Below are positions 8,540-18,456 of a stretch of 33,965 nt of DNA, piece by piece (positions within the stretch are counted from its first letter, which is position 1; each line of letters starts with the position of its first letter). The notes below the pieces were generated by a model that searched no databases, had not been told where the DNA came from, and saw only the letters and a program-made list of their open reading frames with translations. This stretch comes from Lachnospiraceae bacterium (GTDB taxonomy: Bacteria; Bacillota; Clostridia; Lachnospirales; Lachnospiraceae): the NCBI GenBank assembly GCA_024680595.1, contig JAILCB010000254.1, forward strand, positions 1-33,965, given 5' to 3'. The position numbers and the translations under genes are program-made.

Positions 8540-10440
8540 TGGGCTCGGAACTGTTGGGGGAAGGATATTCGATAGCTGCCGGTCATGGGGCGGAGGCCAA
8601 AAAGCCTGTTCTGGTTTTAGTTTCCGCTATGCATCTCAAGGACTGGAGTCTAATCCGCAAGCTCCGGATTACTGGCAATGCGGTTTTGATTAACCAATGT
8701 GATGAGGATGACAGACGGCTGGTAGAGGATGGAAATAGGCGAATTCTTTTCCTTTCAAATAGGGACAGGGGCTTAAGCCGAAGCCGGAATCTGGCCATGA
8801 GGGAAGCGGCTTCCTTTTCAGAGAATTCCCTTTGCATTTTTTGCGATAATGATATTTGCTATGTGGAAGGCTATGAGGATCGGATTCGCAGGGCCTTTGA
8901 CCGACATCCGGAGTCAGATATCCTAGTCTTCTTTATAAAGCGTCCGGAGAGACAGAGCCCCATATTTCAAAGGGAGAGGAGGATGGGATATCTCTCCACT
9001 ATGAAGATATTCTCCCCGGAAATTGCTTTTCGCCTGGACAGGATCCGTCGGGCGGGACTCCAAATGGATAGGGATTTTGGTGCCGGAGCCAGATATTGCA
9101 TGGGGGAAGAGAATATCTTTCTTTTTGACGCTCTTCGGAAGGGTCTTAGGATTAGCTATATTCCGGAGAAAATCGCTGATGTCATTCCGACGCAGTCCAC
9201 CTGGTTTCAGGGCTATACAGAGGACTTTTTCCGAAACCGGGGAGCAGGATATTACCGGATGACCAGTTGCTTTTGGTTTCTATTGTGCCTTCAATTTGCT
9301 GTGAGAAAGCACTCCCTCTACAGGCAGGACCAGGGGTTTTGCCGCGCCATTTCTCTAATGATTGAGGGGAAAAGGCATTATTTGAGGAATAAGGGATCCG
9401 GGGGGAGGAAAGCTTTCCCCACCCTTTTCATAGTGGGTGATTATAGGACAGGGACAGGTCCCGCCAATGTGACAAGGGATTTGATTCGAAGCCTTCCCAA
9501 AGGGACCCTCTTTCTCAGGGCTAGGGGAAAGGCGGCCCGGGCTGCGGAGCTTTTCCAAAAGATGCCTAAGGCAAATGTGGCGGTTTTCTCGGGCTTTTCC
9601 AGGCAGAATCTGTTGGGGATGAAGCTGGCCCGGAGATTAGGTATTCCGTCAATTTACCTTATGCACGGATGTGTGGAATACGAGAACCGGATAAATAGGG
9701 TTCCTGATAAGGCCATGGCCCGGGATGAGAGACGGATGATGGCTCTTTGCGACAGGATTCTGGCCGTTTCGGACTGGTTTGAGGGCTGGCTTAGATGTCA
9801 TTATCCGGACTATAAGGAAAAGATCTATCATCTCACCAATGGAATTGACTGGAAGACATTCTCCTCCTGCCCGACGGGAGAGAAGGGTGTAGGATCTAGG
9901 TCAAGGTCTATGGCTGCAAGCTCGAAGCCTTCCATCCTTACGGTGGGCGGCGGAATGCCCAGGAAGCGAATATATCGCATTTGCCAGGCTATTGATATCC
10001 TCCGCAGAGAGGGTATGACGGATCTCACCCTTACTCTTGTCGGGGACAGGGGGGCCGATACAGAGCGAATTCACCGCTATCCTTTTGTGAGGGATCTGGG
10101 GCTTGTTGACAGGGAAACTATGAAAAAGCTCTATGCTTCTCATAGTATTTTTGTACAGAATAGTATTTTTGAAACCTTTGGCCTGGCTCCGGTGGAGGCG
10201 CTTCTCGGTGGCGCCAATATTCTTTTGTCTGACTGCTGTGGCGTTCTTTCGGTCTTAGAGAATGTGCAGGAAGGGGATTTGATTCGTAATCCTGAGAATG
10301 CCAGAGAAATTGCGGATAAGCTAAAAGGCCTTATGAAGCAGGGAAATCATGACAGACTTCTGGCGGGAATTGACCGGAAAACGGTTTCAATAGACAATAG
10401 GGCCGGGGAATTGCAGAGGTTTGCGGCAACTCTTGTCTAA
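8539..10440 (+). CDS. Two-domain glycosyltransferase: N-terminal GT2-like domain fused to C-terminal GT4-like domain
   Basis: TGATG stop/start overlap at 8537-8541 with SD 'ggagg' just upstream supports start 8539 (ORF track opens at 8494). N-half 'NRDRGLSRSRNLAMREA...CDNDICYVEGYEDRI'; C-half 'ILAVSDWFEGWL', 'LTNGID', 'SILTVGGGMPRKR', 'FVQNSIFETFGLAPVEALLGGANILLSD'. Confidence 0.88.
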   Translation: MGSELLGEGYSIAAGHGAEAKKPVLVLVSAMHLKDWSLIRKLRITGNAVLINQCDEDDRRLVEDGNRRILFLSNRDRGLSRSRNLAMREAASFSENSLCIFCDNDICYVEGYEDRIRRAFDRHPESDILVFFIKRPERQSPIFQRERRMGYLSTMKIFSPEIAFRLDRIRRAGLQMDRDFGAGARYCMGEENIFLFDALRKGLRISYIPEKIADVIPTQSTWFQGYTEDFFRNRGAGYYRMTSCFWFLLCLQFAVRKHSLYRQDQGFCRAISLMIEGKRHYLRNKGSGGRKAFPTLFIVGDYRTGTGPANVTRDLIRSLPKGTLFLRARGKAARAAELFQKMPKANVAVFSGFSRQNLLGMKLARRLGIPSIYLMHGCVEYENRINRVPDKAMARDERRMMALCDRILAVSDWFEGWLRCHYPDYKEKIYHLTNGIDWKTFSSCPTGEKGVGSRSRSMAASSKPSILTVGGGMPRKRIYRICQAIDILRREGMTDLTLTLVGDRGADTERIHRYPFVRDLGLVDRETMKKLYASHSIFVQNSIFETFGLAPVEALLGGANILLSDCCGVLSVLENVQEGDLIRNPENAREIADKLKGLMKQGNHDRLLAGIDRKTVSIDNRAGELQRFAATLV

Positions 10441-10526
10441 GGGAGACTGTAAAGGGGAAAGAACCGGATAGCCTGATTTTCTCATAAATGTTTCTGGATA
10501 GGCCTGGACGGGGAATGGATATATAG

Positions 10527-11702
10527 ATGATATCAAAGGAAAATGCAATTGAAGAGGGCTTTCAGCTTTCACGCCTCAGGGTTGCCTTTAATTGGCTGGC
10601 TCTGGGGATTCTTATGATCTTTTATGCGGGAACCTGGACTTTTCCGTATTTTTACCATATCACGGAAATTTATAATACAGCTATTATTTTTGTAGCCTTG
10701 GCCATTCTCTTTTTTAATAATGTGCCTTGGCTCAAGAGGTTGAGAGAGGGGGATAAGCTGCTCTACTGCCTGGGGATTACTCTGGCCATAGCCCTGGTAA
10801 ACCTCTTTATCATAGGATCGAATAAAGGGTGTTTTCTTATTATCCTGGATTTCCTGTTAATCTGGTATATAGCTCCTTTTATTCAGCTAAGCAGGGTTCA
10901 GAGGAAGACCTATGAAATTTTCTTTCTCCTCATGTTTATCTCCTGGTTCCTATATGACAGGGCCTTTTCCTATAATTCCAATACCGGGGCCACTGTGACG
11001 GTCTTTACCTTTTTTGGGGCCATGGTCATGCTGCAGAGGCTCACCCGAAGGAAGGAGATTTTTGGCTTTTTCATGGTAATCTCCGTTATCCGGGTGGTGA
11101 CTCTGGTGCTCTGGCATCTGGCCCGGGGGGCCTTTCTAGCCCTTTTCCTTTTCATGCTTTTCTATTATTTCTTTCCCGGAAAAAAATGGCAGAATAGGAA
11201 AATATTCACTTTCTTTTCCCTATTCTCCACATTGGGCTCCCTTCTCTTCGTGTCCCTCTATATCTTTTTGGGGACTACGGGCTTTAATATGAGGCTGCCC
11301 TTCTTCTATAAGAATATTTTCTCCGGCCGGGAGCAGATATGGCTGGAGGTCTGGGAAATGCTTCAGACCAGACTTCTTACCGGGATTGGATCCGGCTTTC
11401 GGCTGAGATCCTTTTTTGAATACAATATTCATAATGCCATGTATGATATTTTGGCAGTTCACGGGATATTGGTTTTCATTGGGGCCTTAATTATTATTCT
11501 GAGTCGCCTTTCCCAGATACGGACCAGGCTGGTTGCCGGGGGCCGGGAGAAATTATGTGCAATTTCCGCCCTCTTTGCCATCTTCATAGAGTCCTTTATT
11601 GATATGGATCTTATGTGGGCAGACTATTCGCCCCTTCTTTTATTTTTGATATTGACCTTGTATGAGCCGGAAGGAACGAAGACGGAGAGTGAAAGAGGGT
11701 AA
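10527..11702 (+). CDS. Wzy-like O-antigen polymerase/ligase family membrane protein (paralogue of 13231-14421)
   Basis: Multi-TM; 'NKGCFLIILDFLLIWY' and 'SGREQIWLEVWEMLQTRLLTGIGSGF...IHNAMYDILAVHGILVF', characteristic Wzy/WaaL-like signatures. Confidence 0.88.
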   Translation: MISKENAIEEGFQLSRLRVAFNWLALGILMIFYAGTWTFPYFYHITEIYNTAIIFVALAILFFNNVPWLKRLREGDKLLYCLGITLAIALVNLFIIGSNKGCFLIILDFLLIWYIAPFIQLSRVQRKTYEIFFLLMFISWFLYDRAFSYNSNTGATVTVFTFFGAMVMLQRLTRRKEIFGFFMVISVIRVVTLVLWHLARGAFLALFLFMLFYYFFPGKKWQNRKIFTFFSLFSTLGSLLFVSLYIFLGTTGFNMRLPFFYKNIFSGREQIWLEVWEMLQTRLLTGIGSGFRLRSFFEYNIHNAMYDILAVHGILVFIGALIIILSRLSQIRTRLVAGGREKLCAISALFAIFIESFIDMDLMWADYSPLLLFLILTLYEPEGTKTESERG

Positions 11703-13221
11703 GTACCGCTATTTATTTCATAATGTAGCTCTGTTTACAGTCAGCAACTTTGTTTCCAAAGTGCTGGTCTTTTGTCTTGTTCCTTTTTATACTACTGTTC
11801 TCACAGAGTCGGATTATGGGGTAGCGGATGTTATGCAGACGACCCTGCTCCTGCTGGTACCCCTTCTGTCTATAAATGCCGGTGAGGCCGCTTTGCGCTT
11901 TGGCCTGGAATATGCGGACAGCCGGGATGAGATTCTCCTCTATGGGTTTAGGAAGGTGGTTCGCTCCATAGCAATTGTAGGAACTCTTGCAGTGGCCCTG
12001 GCGGTTGCCCTGTCCATGGCTCCCCTGCAGCAGATGTTTCTGCGTATAACGGGCAGCTCCGCATCTTCCCTGCCGCCTTACTTTTTGCTATTCTTCCTGC
12101 TATACATATGTAATAGTCTTTATGAATATATGCTGCTATACTGCCAGGGGACGGAGCAGGTCCAGATCATGATTACAGGAAGTGTTTCCTGCACCCTGCT
12201 TGTTATCCTGTCAAATCTTCTTTTTCTCCTGGTTTTTTCCATGGGACTTTTGGGATATCTCATGGCCCAAATGATTTCCTTCGCCGGGGCTTTTGTCCTA
12301 ATGTTTGTCCTGATGGGGGGAATGGGGCGGCTGAGGAAGGCCGGGAAGAAGGAGGCAGTAATGGATACTAGGGCAGAGAAGCCGGATGGGGAAAAGGAGA
12401 CTCCTGAGTCCGGGGAAGCCTGCCCACAGAACCTGGAGGAGCGGATGGGCCAATACGGCAAGTCTATGCTTCTCTACTCAACTGCCAGCTGGGTCAATAA
12501 TGCTATCGACCGGTACTATATCCTATTCATGCTGGGCAGTTTCCAGAACGGCATATATGGAGTTGCCTACAAGATTCCCGCCATCCTTACGACTATTCAG
12601 CGCATCTTTGCCCAGGCCTGGCAGATGTCTGCCGTCAAGGAATATAAGGGGCCTGACCGGGATCAGTTTTTCTCAGGAATGTATCGGGCCTATCAGACAG
12701 TTCTGGTACTTTCCTGCAGCGGTATAATCCTTTTCCTAAAGCCCATCGCCGCCGTCATGTTCCGGGGTGGTTTTTTCGAGGCCTGGGTTCTGGTGCCGCC
12801 ACTTCTGCTCTCAGTGGTTTTTGGGGCATTGGAGGGCTTTCTGGGCTCCATTTGTCTGGCCTTTCAGGATGGAAAAAGTATGGGCCGGGCCACGGGAGTC
12901 GGGGCCCTGGCTAATATCATTATGAATTATTTCGGGATTCTGGAGTTTGGCAGTTTTGGCGCTGCAATTGCCACCCTTTTCTCCTACTTTACCATGTTTG
13001 TCCTGGCTTTTATTTTTGTGAGGAAACATGTAAAGCTGAAGGTAATGATTATCAGGGATCTGCTTGCCTATCTCTTAATCCTGGTGGAATCCCTCTTACT
13101 TATATTTAATTTCAAGAATTATTATATAATTAATGCTGTTATTGTGCTGATATTGGCACTCTTATATTTGAAAGAGGAAATTGGAATCGCAAAACGACTG
13201 TTATCAAGATCCGGCAGATGA
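11662..13221 (+). CDS. Wzx-like polysaccharide flippase (MOP/PST family)
   Basis: 'NVALFTVSNFVSKVLVFCLVPFYTTVLTESDYGVADVMQTT', 'YKIPAILTTIQRIFAQAWQMSAVKEY', multi-TM. Start 11662 or GTG 11689; overlaps the preceding gene. Confidence 0.93.
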   Translation: MSRKERRRRVKEGKYRYLFHNVALFTVSNFVSKVLVFCLVPFYTTVLTESDYGVADVMQTTLLLLVPLLSINAGEAALRFGLEYADSRDEILLYGFRKVVRSIAIVGTLAVALAVALSMAPLQQMFLRITGSSASSLPPYFLLFFLLYICNSLYEYMLLYCQGTEQVQIMITGSVSCTLLVILSNLLFLLVFSMGLLGYLMAQMISFAGAFVLMFVLMGGMGRLRKAGKKEAVMDTRAEKPDGEKETPESGEACPQNLEERMGQYGKSMLLYSTASWVNNAIDRYYILFMLGSFQNGIYGVAYKIPAILTTIQRIFAQAWQMSAVKEYKGPDRDQFFSGMYRAYQTVLVLSCSGIILFLKPIAAVMFRGGFFEAWVLVPPLLLSVVFGALEGFLGSICLAFQDGKSMGRATGVGALANIIMNYFGILEFGSFGAAIATLFSYFTMFVLAFIFVRKHVKLKVMIIRDLLAYLLILVESLLLIFNFKNYYIINAVIVLILALLYLKEEIGIAKRLLSRSGR

Positions 13222-13230
13222 TGATAGGAT

Positions 13231-14421
13231 TTGATAACATACAAAATCAAATTAATTACAAACGTTATAGATATGAAGAATAAACTCGAAATAGCAAGTG
13301 AATATATAGTCTTGGGCCTCTTTTTGTGGTTTATGCTGTCGTCCTTTATAAGCCAGGATTTCTATGCCGTAAGTACCCGTTACGGAACGGCTGTTTTTGC
13401 AGTTGGCCTCTGCCTGCTTTTTGTTTTGAACCGTTTACAGGAATATAGGCAAGGAGTGGCGCAAGGAACCGGGGCATCCTTTCTTTCGGCTTTTATTCCC
13501 TTTAGGGATAGGGATTTTGTCATTCTTCTGCTGGCAGATGCCCTGGCCCTGGTGAATCTCTTTCTCCTGCATTCCCATAAGGGGGCCTTTCTGGTGGTTT
13601 TTGATCTGACATTGCTTCTATATCTGTCTGACAAAATTCGGCTGTCCCATAGGACTCGGCGCCTTATAGGTTTTTCCGGCTGCATGCTGCTCATCCCCTG
13701 GTACTCCTATGTCAGGTGGGATTACGGCTTCAATATGGCGGGCCTGGTCTTCCTTCTCTTTCTTATTTTTGGAACTATCTTTCTGGAATATATAAAGAAT
13801 GATTTCGAATTCTATTATTTGGGGGCTGTTCAGGGGCTCTTTTTCGCCACCACTTTTTTGCTGGCTTTTTGCTATCAATCCAGGTCTTCGGTTCTGACCA
13901 TATTGGTCTTTGGCCTGATTTGGCTTCTCCTGCCCCGTATGAAGGGGAGTAAGCTTTGGCATGGTCTTTTGCTTGCTTCTCTGACGGCAGGAAGTATTCT
14001 ATTTACCGCCTTTTATATTTTTCTGGATTTTGCCAATGTCCAGTTTCGTTTTCTTAATAAGAATTTTCTTTCCGGGAGAGAGCAGATCTGGGTAGAGCTC
14101 TGGAAAGCGTTTTCCAATCAAATCCTAACAGGAATTGGTTCCTCCTATGAGATAAAGAGCTTTTTTATCTTTGAGGTGCATAACGGACTATTCGACATCC
14201 TGGTGGTCCATGGGCTTGTGGTCTTTCTGCTGATCTTTTATTTGCTGATCAAAAGACTTTGGGCTTTTCGAACTATTCGCTTTGAATTCTATCCGGACAG
14301 GAGACTGGCCCTGGCAGGTATTTGCGCCCTGCTCTTTGCCTCTTTTTTCGAGAATGGCTTCATTGTACCGCCCTATAGTATGGCATTTTTTGCCCTCTTC
14401 CTATTAGCAGGGGAGGAGTAA
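13231..14421 (+). CDS. Wzy-like O-antigen polymerase/ligase family membrane protein (second copy)
   Basis: Multi-TM; 'LSGREQIWVELWKAFSNQILTGIGSSYEIKSFFIFEVHNGLFDILVVHGLVVFLL'. TTG start at 13231 with 'aggat' upstream, or ATG 13273. Confidence 0.86.
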   Translation: MITYKIKLITNVIDMKNKLEIASEYIVLGLFLWFMLSSFISQDFYAVSTRYGTAVFAVGLCLLFVLNRLQEYRQGVAQGTGASFLSAFIPFRDRDFVILLLADALALVNLFLLHSHKGAFLVVFDLTLLLYLSDKIRLSHRTRRLIGFSGCMLLIPWYSYVRWDYGFNMAGLVFLLFLIFGTIFLEYIKNDFEFYYLGAVQGLFFATTFLLAFCYQSRSSVLTILVFGLIWLLLPRMKGSKLWHGLLLASLTAGSILFTAFYIFLDFANVQFRFLNKNFLSGREQIWVELWKAFSNQILTGIGSSYEIKSFFIFEVHNGLFDILVVHGLVVFLLIFYLLIKRLWAFRTIRFEFYPDRRLALAGICALLFASFFENGFIVPPYSMAFFALFLLAGEE

Positions 14422-14516
14422 AGAACTTGCTATCTGTAACTCAGTGGGTTTTGGCCGGTGGTCAGAGGGAATTAGGGCCTTTGAAAGGGATTCTATTATA
14501 AATAGGAAATGTTTTT

Positions 14517-14545
14517 TTGACTGATATATGCGAATGGGGTATAAT
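14517..14545 (+). promoter_or_regulatory. Near-consensus sigma-70/sigma-A promoter (TTGACT-N17-TATAAT)
   Basis: TTGACT at 14517-14522, 17-nt spacer, TATAAT at 14540-14545, inside the 242-nt gap before the PglF-like gene. Confidence 0.75.
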
Positions 14546-14603
14546 AACTCAAATTATAGTGTAATATATTAATTCTGAATACATTATCTAGTATGAGGTG
14601 CAG

Positions 14604-14652
14604 TCGGGTTCCCCTTAGGATTTTCTGACGGAAAGTATCCTTTGAAACCCGG
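14604..14652 (+). promoter_or_regulatory. Nested inverted repeat / hairpin in the 5' leader of the PglF-like gene
   Basis: CGGGTT 14605-14610 pairs with AACCCG 14646-14651; inside it AGGAT 14617-14621 pairs with ATCCT 14637-14641; innermost TTTC/GAAA around TGACG. Ends 11 nt before ATG 14664. Confidence 0.6.
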
Positions 14653-14663
14653 TAAGGCTTAAC

Positions 14664-16643
14664 ATGCGAACTTTTTTTCAAAATATAAAGCAATTTTTCC
14701 GGAACATGTTCCAGGATGAGCATGTCTTTTTCCGGAGTCTTTTTCATAATAAGCAGCTCTTTATACGGAGGATGGGACTCATTACCTATGACATTCTGGC
14801 GGTAATGGCATCCTCCGCATTAGGCATACTTTTGAGATTTGACCTAAGCTATGAGGAGATGATTACCGCCACGGGCGGAGCAGTCTGGCAGGATAATATT
14901 TGGCATTTCCTACCTATTAATATTGCCCTCACTATTCTGATCTTCAGTATGTTTCATCTCTATACCAGCCTGTGGAGCTATGCCGGCGTGCCGGAGATGA
15001 CGGCTACGGTATCCGCCTGTCTCACGGCTTCTGTGGCCCAGGCCCTGGCCATGATACTCCTGAATTACAGTATGCCCAGGAGCTATTACTTTATCTATGC
15101 CCTGATTCTGACCCTTCTGGTTCTCATGTCCCGATTCGCCTACAGGCTCTTCCGAACTTTTGTGCAAAAGCGTACAGAGAAGGCCAAGAGCATTAATGTC
15201 ATGGTTATAGGGGCAGGGGAGGCCGGTAATTCCCTGATCCGGGAAATGGCCACTAGCAGGTATATTCAGAAAACGGTTATGTGCGTTATTGATGACGACA
15301 GTACCAAGATTGGCGGTTTTATTCAGGGCGTGCGCATAGTGGGAGGCAGAGATGCCATCATAGAGTCCGCGGCCAAGTATAATATTGATGAAATCATTGT
15401 GGCTATGCCGGGTGCGCCCAGGCGGCAGACCAAGGAGATTCTGGACATCTGTAAGGAGACCACCTGTGAGCTGAAGACCCTGCCGGGCATCTATCAGCTG
15501 GTAAATGGGGAGGTCAATGTGAGCCAGCTTAGAAAGGTCAGTGTGGAGGACCTTTTGGGGCGGGAGCCCGTGGAAGTAGATCTGAATTCCATTATGGAGT
15601 ATGTGACAGGCAAGGTGGTTCTGGTCACAGGAGGAGGCGGCTCTATCGGATCCGAGCTCTGCCGGCAGGTAGCCAGTCACAAGCCCAAGCTTTTGATTAT
15701 CTTTGATATCTATGAGAACTGCGCCTATGATATTCAGCAGGAGCTGGTGGAAGCCTATCCTGATCTGAATTTCCGGGTTTTAATCGGCTCCGTCCGAAAT
15801 ACCAAAAGGGTGCAGGATGTGATGATGACATATCGGCCCAATATCGTCTACCATGCCGCGGCCCATAAGCATGTGCCCCTCATGGAGACCAGTCCCAATG
15901 AGGCCATAAAGAATAATGTCATGGGAACCTGGAAGGTGGCGGAGGCCTCTGTGCAGGCGGGGGTGGATAAGTTCGTCCTCATTTCTACCGATAAGGCTGT
16001 GAATCCTACCAATATTATGGGGGCTACCAAGCGGATTTGCGAAATGATAGTCCAGTCCTATAATCACAGGGGGAAAACGGTTTTCGTGGCAGTCAGGTTT
16101 GGAAATGTGCTGGGCTCCAATGGCTCGGTGATACCCCTGTTCCGCAAGCAGATAGAGGCCGGCGGTCCTGTGACGGTTACGGATGCCAGAATCATCCGCT
16201 ACTTCATGACAATTCCCGAGGCGGTTTCCCTGGTGCTGCAGGCGGGGGCCTATGCTAAGGGAGGAGAGATCTTCATTCTGGAGATGGGAGAGCCGGTAAA
16301 GATTCTGGATTTGGCCAAGAACCTGATAAGACTTTCCGGCTATGTGCCGGGAGAGGATATTGAAATCAAATTCACCGGTCTCAGACCGGGGGAAAAGCTA
16401 TATGAGGAAATGCTGATGAAGGAAGAGGGAATGCAGGAAACGGCAAACCGCTTAATCCACATTGGTAAACCCATTGAATTTGATGAAGAGGAATTCTATA
16501 GGGAATTAGAGGAGTTAAAGGAGCTCTCAAAGGACGAGGACCTGGATGTCCGGAAATGGATTGAAAAACTGGTGCCTACCTATACCTATACGCCCGGAAT
16601 ATATACGCCCGGGGAGTGCAGGGAAAAGGAAAAACAGGCTTAG
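14664..16643 (+). CDS. Membrane-anchored NDP-sugar 4,6-dehydratase (PglF/WbpM/CapD family)
   Basis: N-terminal TM bundle, 'VMVIGAGEAGNSLIREM', 'VVLVTGGGGSIGSELCRQ', 'YHAAAHKHVPLMETSPNEAIKNNVMGT', 'ISTDKAVNPTNIMGATKR', 'VRFGNVLGSNGSVIPLFRKQI', 'TGLRPGEKLYEEML'. Confidence 0.96.
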   Translation: MRTFFQNIKQFFRNMFQDEHVFFRSLFHNKQLFIRRMGLITYDILAVMASSALGILLRFDLSYEEMITATGGAVWQDNIWHFLPINIALTILIFSMFHLYTSLWSYAGVPEMTATVSACLTASVAQALAMILLNYSMPRSYYFIYALILTLLVLMSRFAYRLFRTFVQKRTEKAKSINVMVIGAGEAGNSLIREMATSRYIQKTVMCVIDDDSTKIGGFIQGVRIVGGRDAIIESAAKYNIDEIIVAMPGAPRRQTKEILDICKETTCELKTLPGIYQLVNGEVNVSQLRKVSVEDLLGREPVEVDLNSIMEYVTGKVVLVTGGGGSIGSELCRQVASHKPKLLIIFDIYENCAYDIQQELVEAYPDLNFRVLIGSVRNTKRVQDVMMTYRPNIVYHAAAHKHVPLMETSPNEAIKNNVMGTWKVAEASVQAGVDKFVLISTDKAVNPTNIMGATKRICEMIVQSYNHRGKTVFVAVRFGNVLGSNGSVIPLFRKQIEAGGPVTVTDARIIRYFMTIPEAVSLVLQAGAYAKGGEIFILEMGEPVKILDLAKNLIRLSGYVPGEDIEIKFTGLRPGEKLYEEMLMKEEGMQETANRLIHIGKPIEFDEEEFYRELEELKELSKDEDLDVRKWIEKLVPTYTYTPGIYTPGECREKEKQA

Positions 16644-16663
16644 GAAAAGATGGAGGTAATATA

Positions 16664-17791
16664 ATGGCAGACAAGATTTGGCTCTCCTCCCCAACTATGC
16701 ATGGGGAGGAAATGGAATTCATTAAGGAGGCATTTGATACCAACTGGGTAGCGCCTCTTGGTGCAAATGTAGATGGATTTGAGAAGGACGTGGAGGACTA
16801 CATAGGCGGCGGGATTCACGCAGTTGCCCTTTCCTCCGGGACGGATGCCATTCATTTGGCCCTGCGCATTATCGGCGTCAAGCCGGGAGATATTGTATTC
16901 TGTCCCTCCCTGACCTTTGCGGCTTCTGCAAACCCTATTACCTATGAGGGTGGAATTCCTGTATTCATTGATAGTGAGCGGGACAGCTGGAATATGGATC
17001 CGGCGGCTCTGGAGAAGGCCTTTGAGAAATATCCCAATCCAAAAGCTGTCATAAGCGTGGATCTCTACGGAACTCCCGCCAAGGTATCAGAGATTGCCTG
17101 GGCCTGCGCTTCCAGAGGGGTTCCCATGGTGGACGATGCGGCAGAGGCCATGGGATCGTCATTCAAAAAGGTGCCGGTATGCTGCTTTGGCATGTTCGGA
17201 ATCCTTTCCTTTAATGGAAATAAGATCATCACCACATCCGGCGGCGGAATGCTCATATCCTATAATCCGGATTTGATTAACAAGGCCCGTTTCCTGGCCA
17301 CCCAGGCCAGAGAGAAGGCCCGCCACTATGAGCATAAGGAGATCGGCTTTAATTATCGCATGAGTAATATTGTGGCGGGAATCGGCCGGGGCCAGATGAA
17401 GCACTTAGATGAGCATATCAATAGAAAGTGGGAGATTCGCAGGCGCTATGAGGAGGCCTTTGCGGATATTCCTGAAATCTCCCTGAATCCCTATCTGCCT
17501 GAGACCAGGCCCAATGCCTGGCTGACCTGCATTACCATTGATCCGGAGTCTCCGGTCAAACCCCTTCAGGTCATAGAGGCTTTGGAGAAGGAGAATATCG
17601 AGACCAGACCTATCTGGAAGCCTATGCACCTGCAGCCCGTATACAGGGAAAACGATTTCATACAGGTAGTAGACGGGGTTTCCGTAGCAGAGGATATTTA
17701 TAATAGAGGACTCTGCCTACCCAGTGACATCAAGAATACAGAAGAGGATATGGACCGCATAATCAATATTGTGCGCGGGTTGTTCCGGTGA
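16664..17791 (+). CDS. DegT/DnrJ/EryC1/StrS-family PLP aminotransferase, PglE-like
   Basis: '[43 protein letters not shown]', '[12 protein letters not shown]', '[16 protein letters not shown]' (PLP Lys), '[23 protein letters not shown]', '[15 protein letters not shown]'. SD 'ggaggt' before ATG 16664. Confidence 0.96.
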   Translation: MADKIWLSSPTMHGEEMEFIKEAFDTNWVAPLGANVDGFEKDVEDYIGGGIHAVALSSGTDAIHLALRIIGVKPGDIVFCPSLTFAASANPITYEGGIPVFIDSERDSWNMDPAALEKAFEKYPNPKAVISVDLYGTPAKVSEIAWACASRGVPMVDDAAEAMGSSFKKVPVCCFGMFGILSFNGNKIITTSGGGMLISYNPDLINKARFLATQAREKARHYEHKEIGFNYRMSNIVAGIGRGQMKHLDEHINRKWEIRRRYEEAFADIPEISLNPYLPETRPNAWLTCITIDPESPVKPLQVIEALEKENIETRPIWKPMHLQPVYRENDFIQVVDGVSVAEDIYNRGLCLPSDIKNTEEDMDRIINIVRGLFR

Positions 17792-18456
17792 TTTATCGGA
17801 GGTTTGTGAAAAGAGGGCTGGACATACTCTTATCCCTTCTGGCCATAATTATCCTGTCCCCGGTGCTATTGGTGACAGCCCTGCTAGTCAGAGTAAAGCT
17901 GGGTAAGCCGGTGCTTTTTCACCAAAAGCGCCCGGGTCTGCACGGGAAGATTTTTGGACTCTATAAGTTTCGGAGTATGACGGACCAGAGGGATGAGGAG
18001 GGTAATCTCCTGCCTGATGAGAAGAGGCTGACCTCCTTTGGAAAGAAACTCCGGTCCACATCCCTAGATGAGCTGCCGGAATTCTTTAATATCCTAAAGG
18101 GGGAAATGTCCTTTGTAGGCCCCAGGCCGCTTTTAGTCCAGTATTTGCCCCTCTATAATGAAGAGCAGCGCCATAGGCATGATGTGCTGCCGGGGCTGAC
18201 GGGACTAGCCCAGGTCAATGGGCGGAATGCAATTACCTGGGAAAAGAAGTTTGAATATGATGTGGAATATGCCAGAAATGTCTCTTTTTTACTGGATCTA
18301 AAGATTGTATTGAAAACTTTTGGTAAGGTTTTGTCGAGAAAGGGAATTAGCTCGGAAACATCTGCGACTATGGAATTTTTCACGGGCACCCCTGAGAAAG
18401 GAAAGGAAACAGAAAATGGCCAACATTCTAATCCTGTCGGCGGGCCGGAGGGTTGA
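17788..18456 (+). CDS. Monotopic initiating phosphoglycosyl transferase, PglC-like sugar transferase
   Basis: '[60 protein letters not shown]', '[33 protein letters not shown]', '[27 protein letters not shown]'. GTG start overlapping the previous stop. Confidence 0.95.
   Translation: MIYRRFVKRGLDILLSLLAIIILSPVLLVTALLVRVKLGKPVLFHQKRPGLHGKIFGLYKFRSMTDQRDEEGNLLPDEKRLTSFGKKLRSTSLDELPEFFNILKGEMSFVGPRPLLVQYLPLYNEEQRHRHDVLPGLTGLAQVNGRNAITWEKKFEYDVEYARNVSFLLDLKIVLKTFGKVLSRKGISSETSATMEFFTGTPEKGKETENGQHSNPVGGPEG

Noticed and set aside
14787-14812. 'ggcggtaatgg' resembling an ops/JUMPstart (RfaH) element
   Set aside because: Inside the PglF-like coding sequence, and RfaH/ops is a proteobacterial system; not a match to the full element.
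14910-15680. 256-aa minus-strand ORF opposite the PglF-like gene
   Set aside because: Antisense to a conserved coding region; low-information composition, no family or RBS context.
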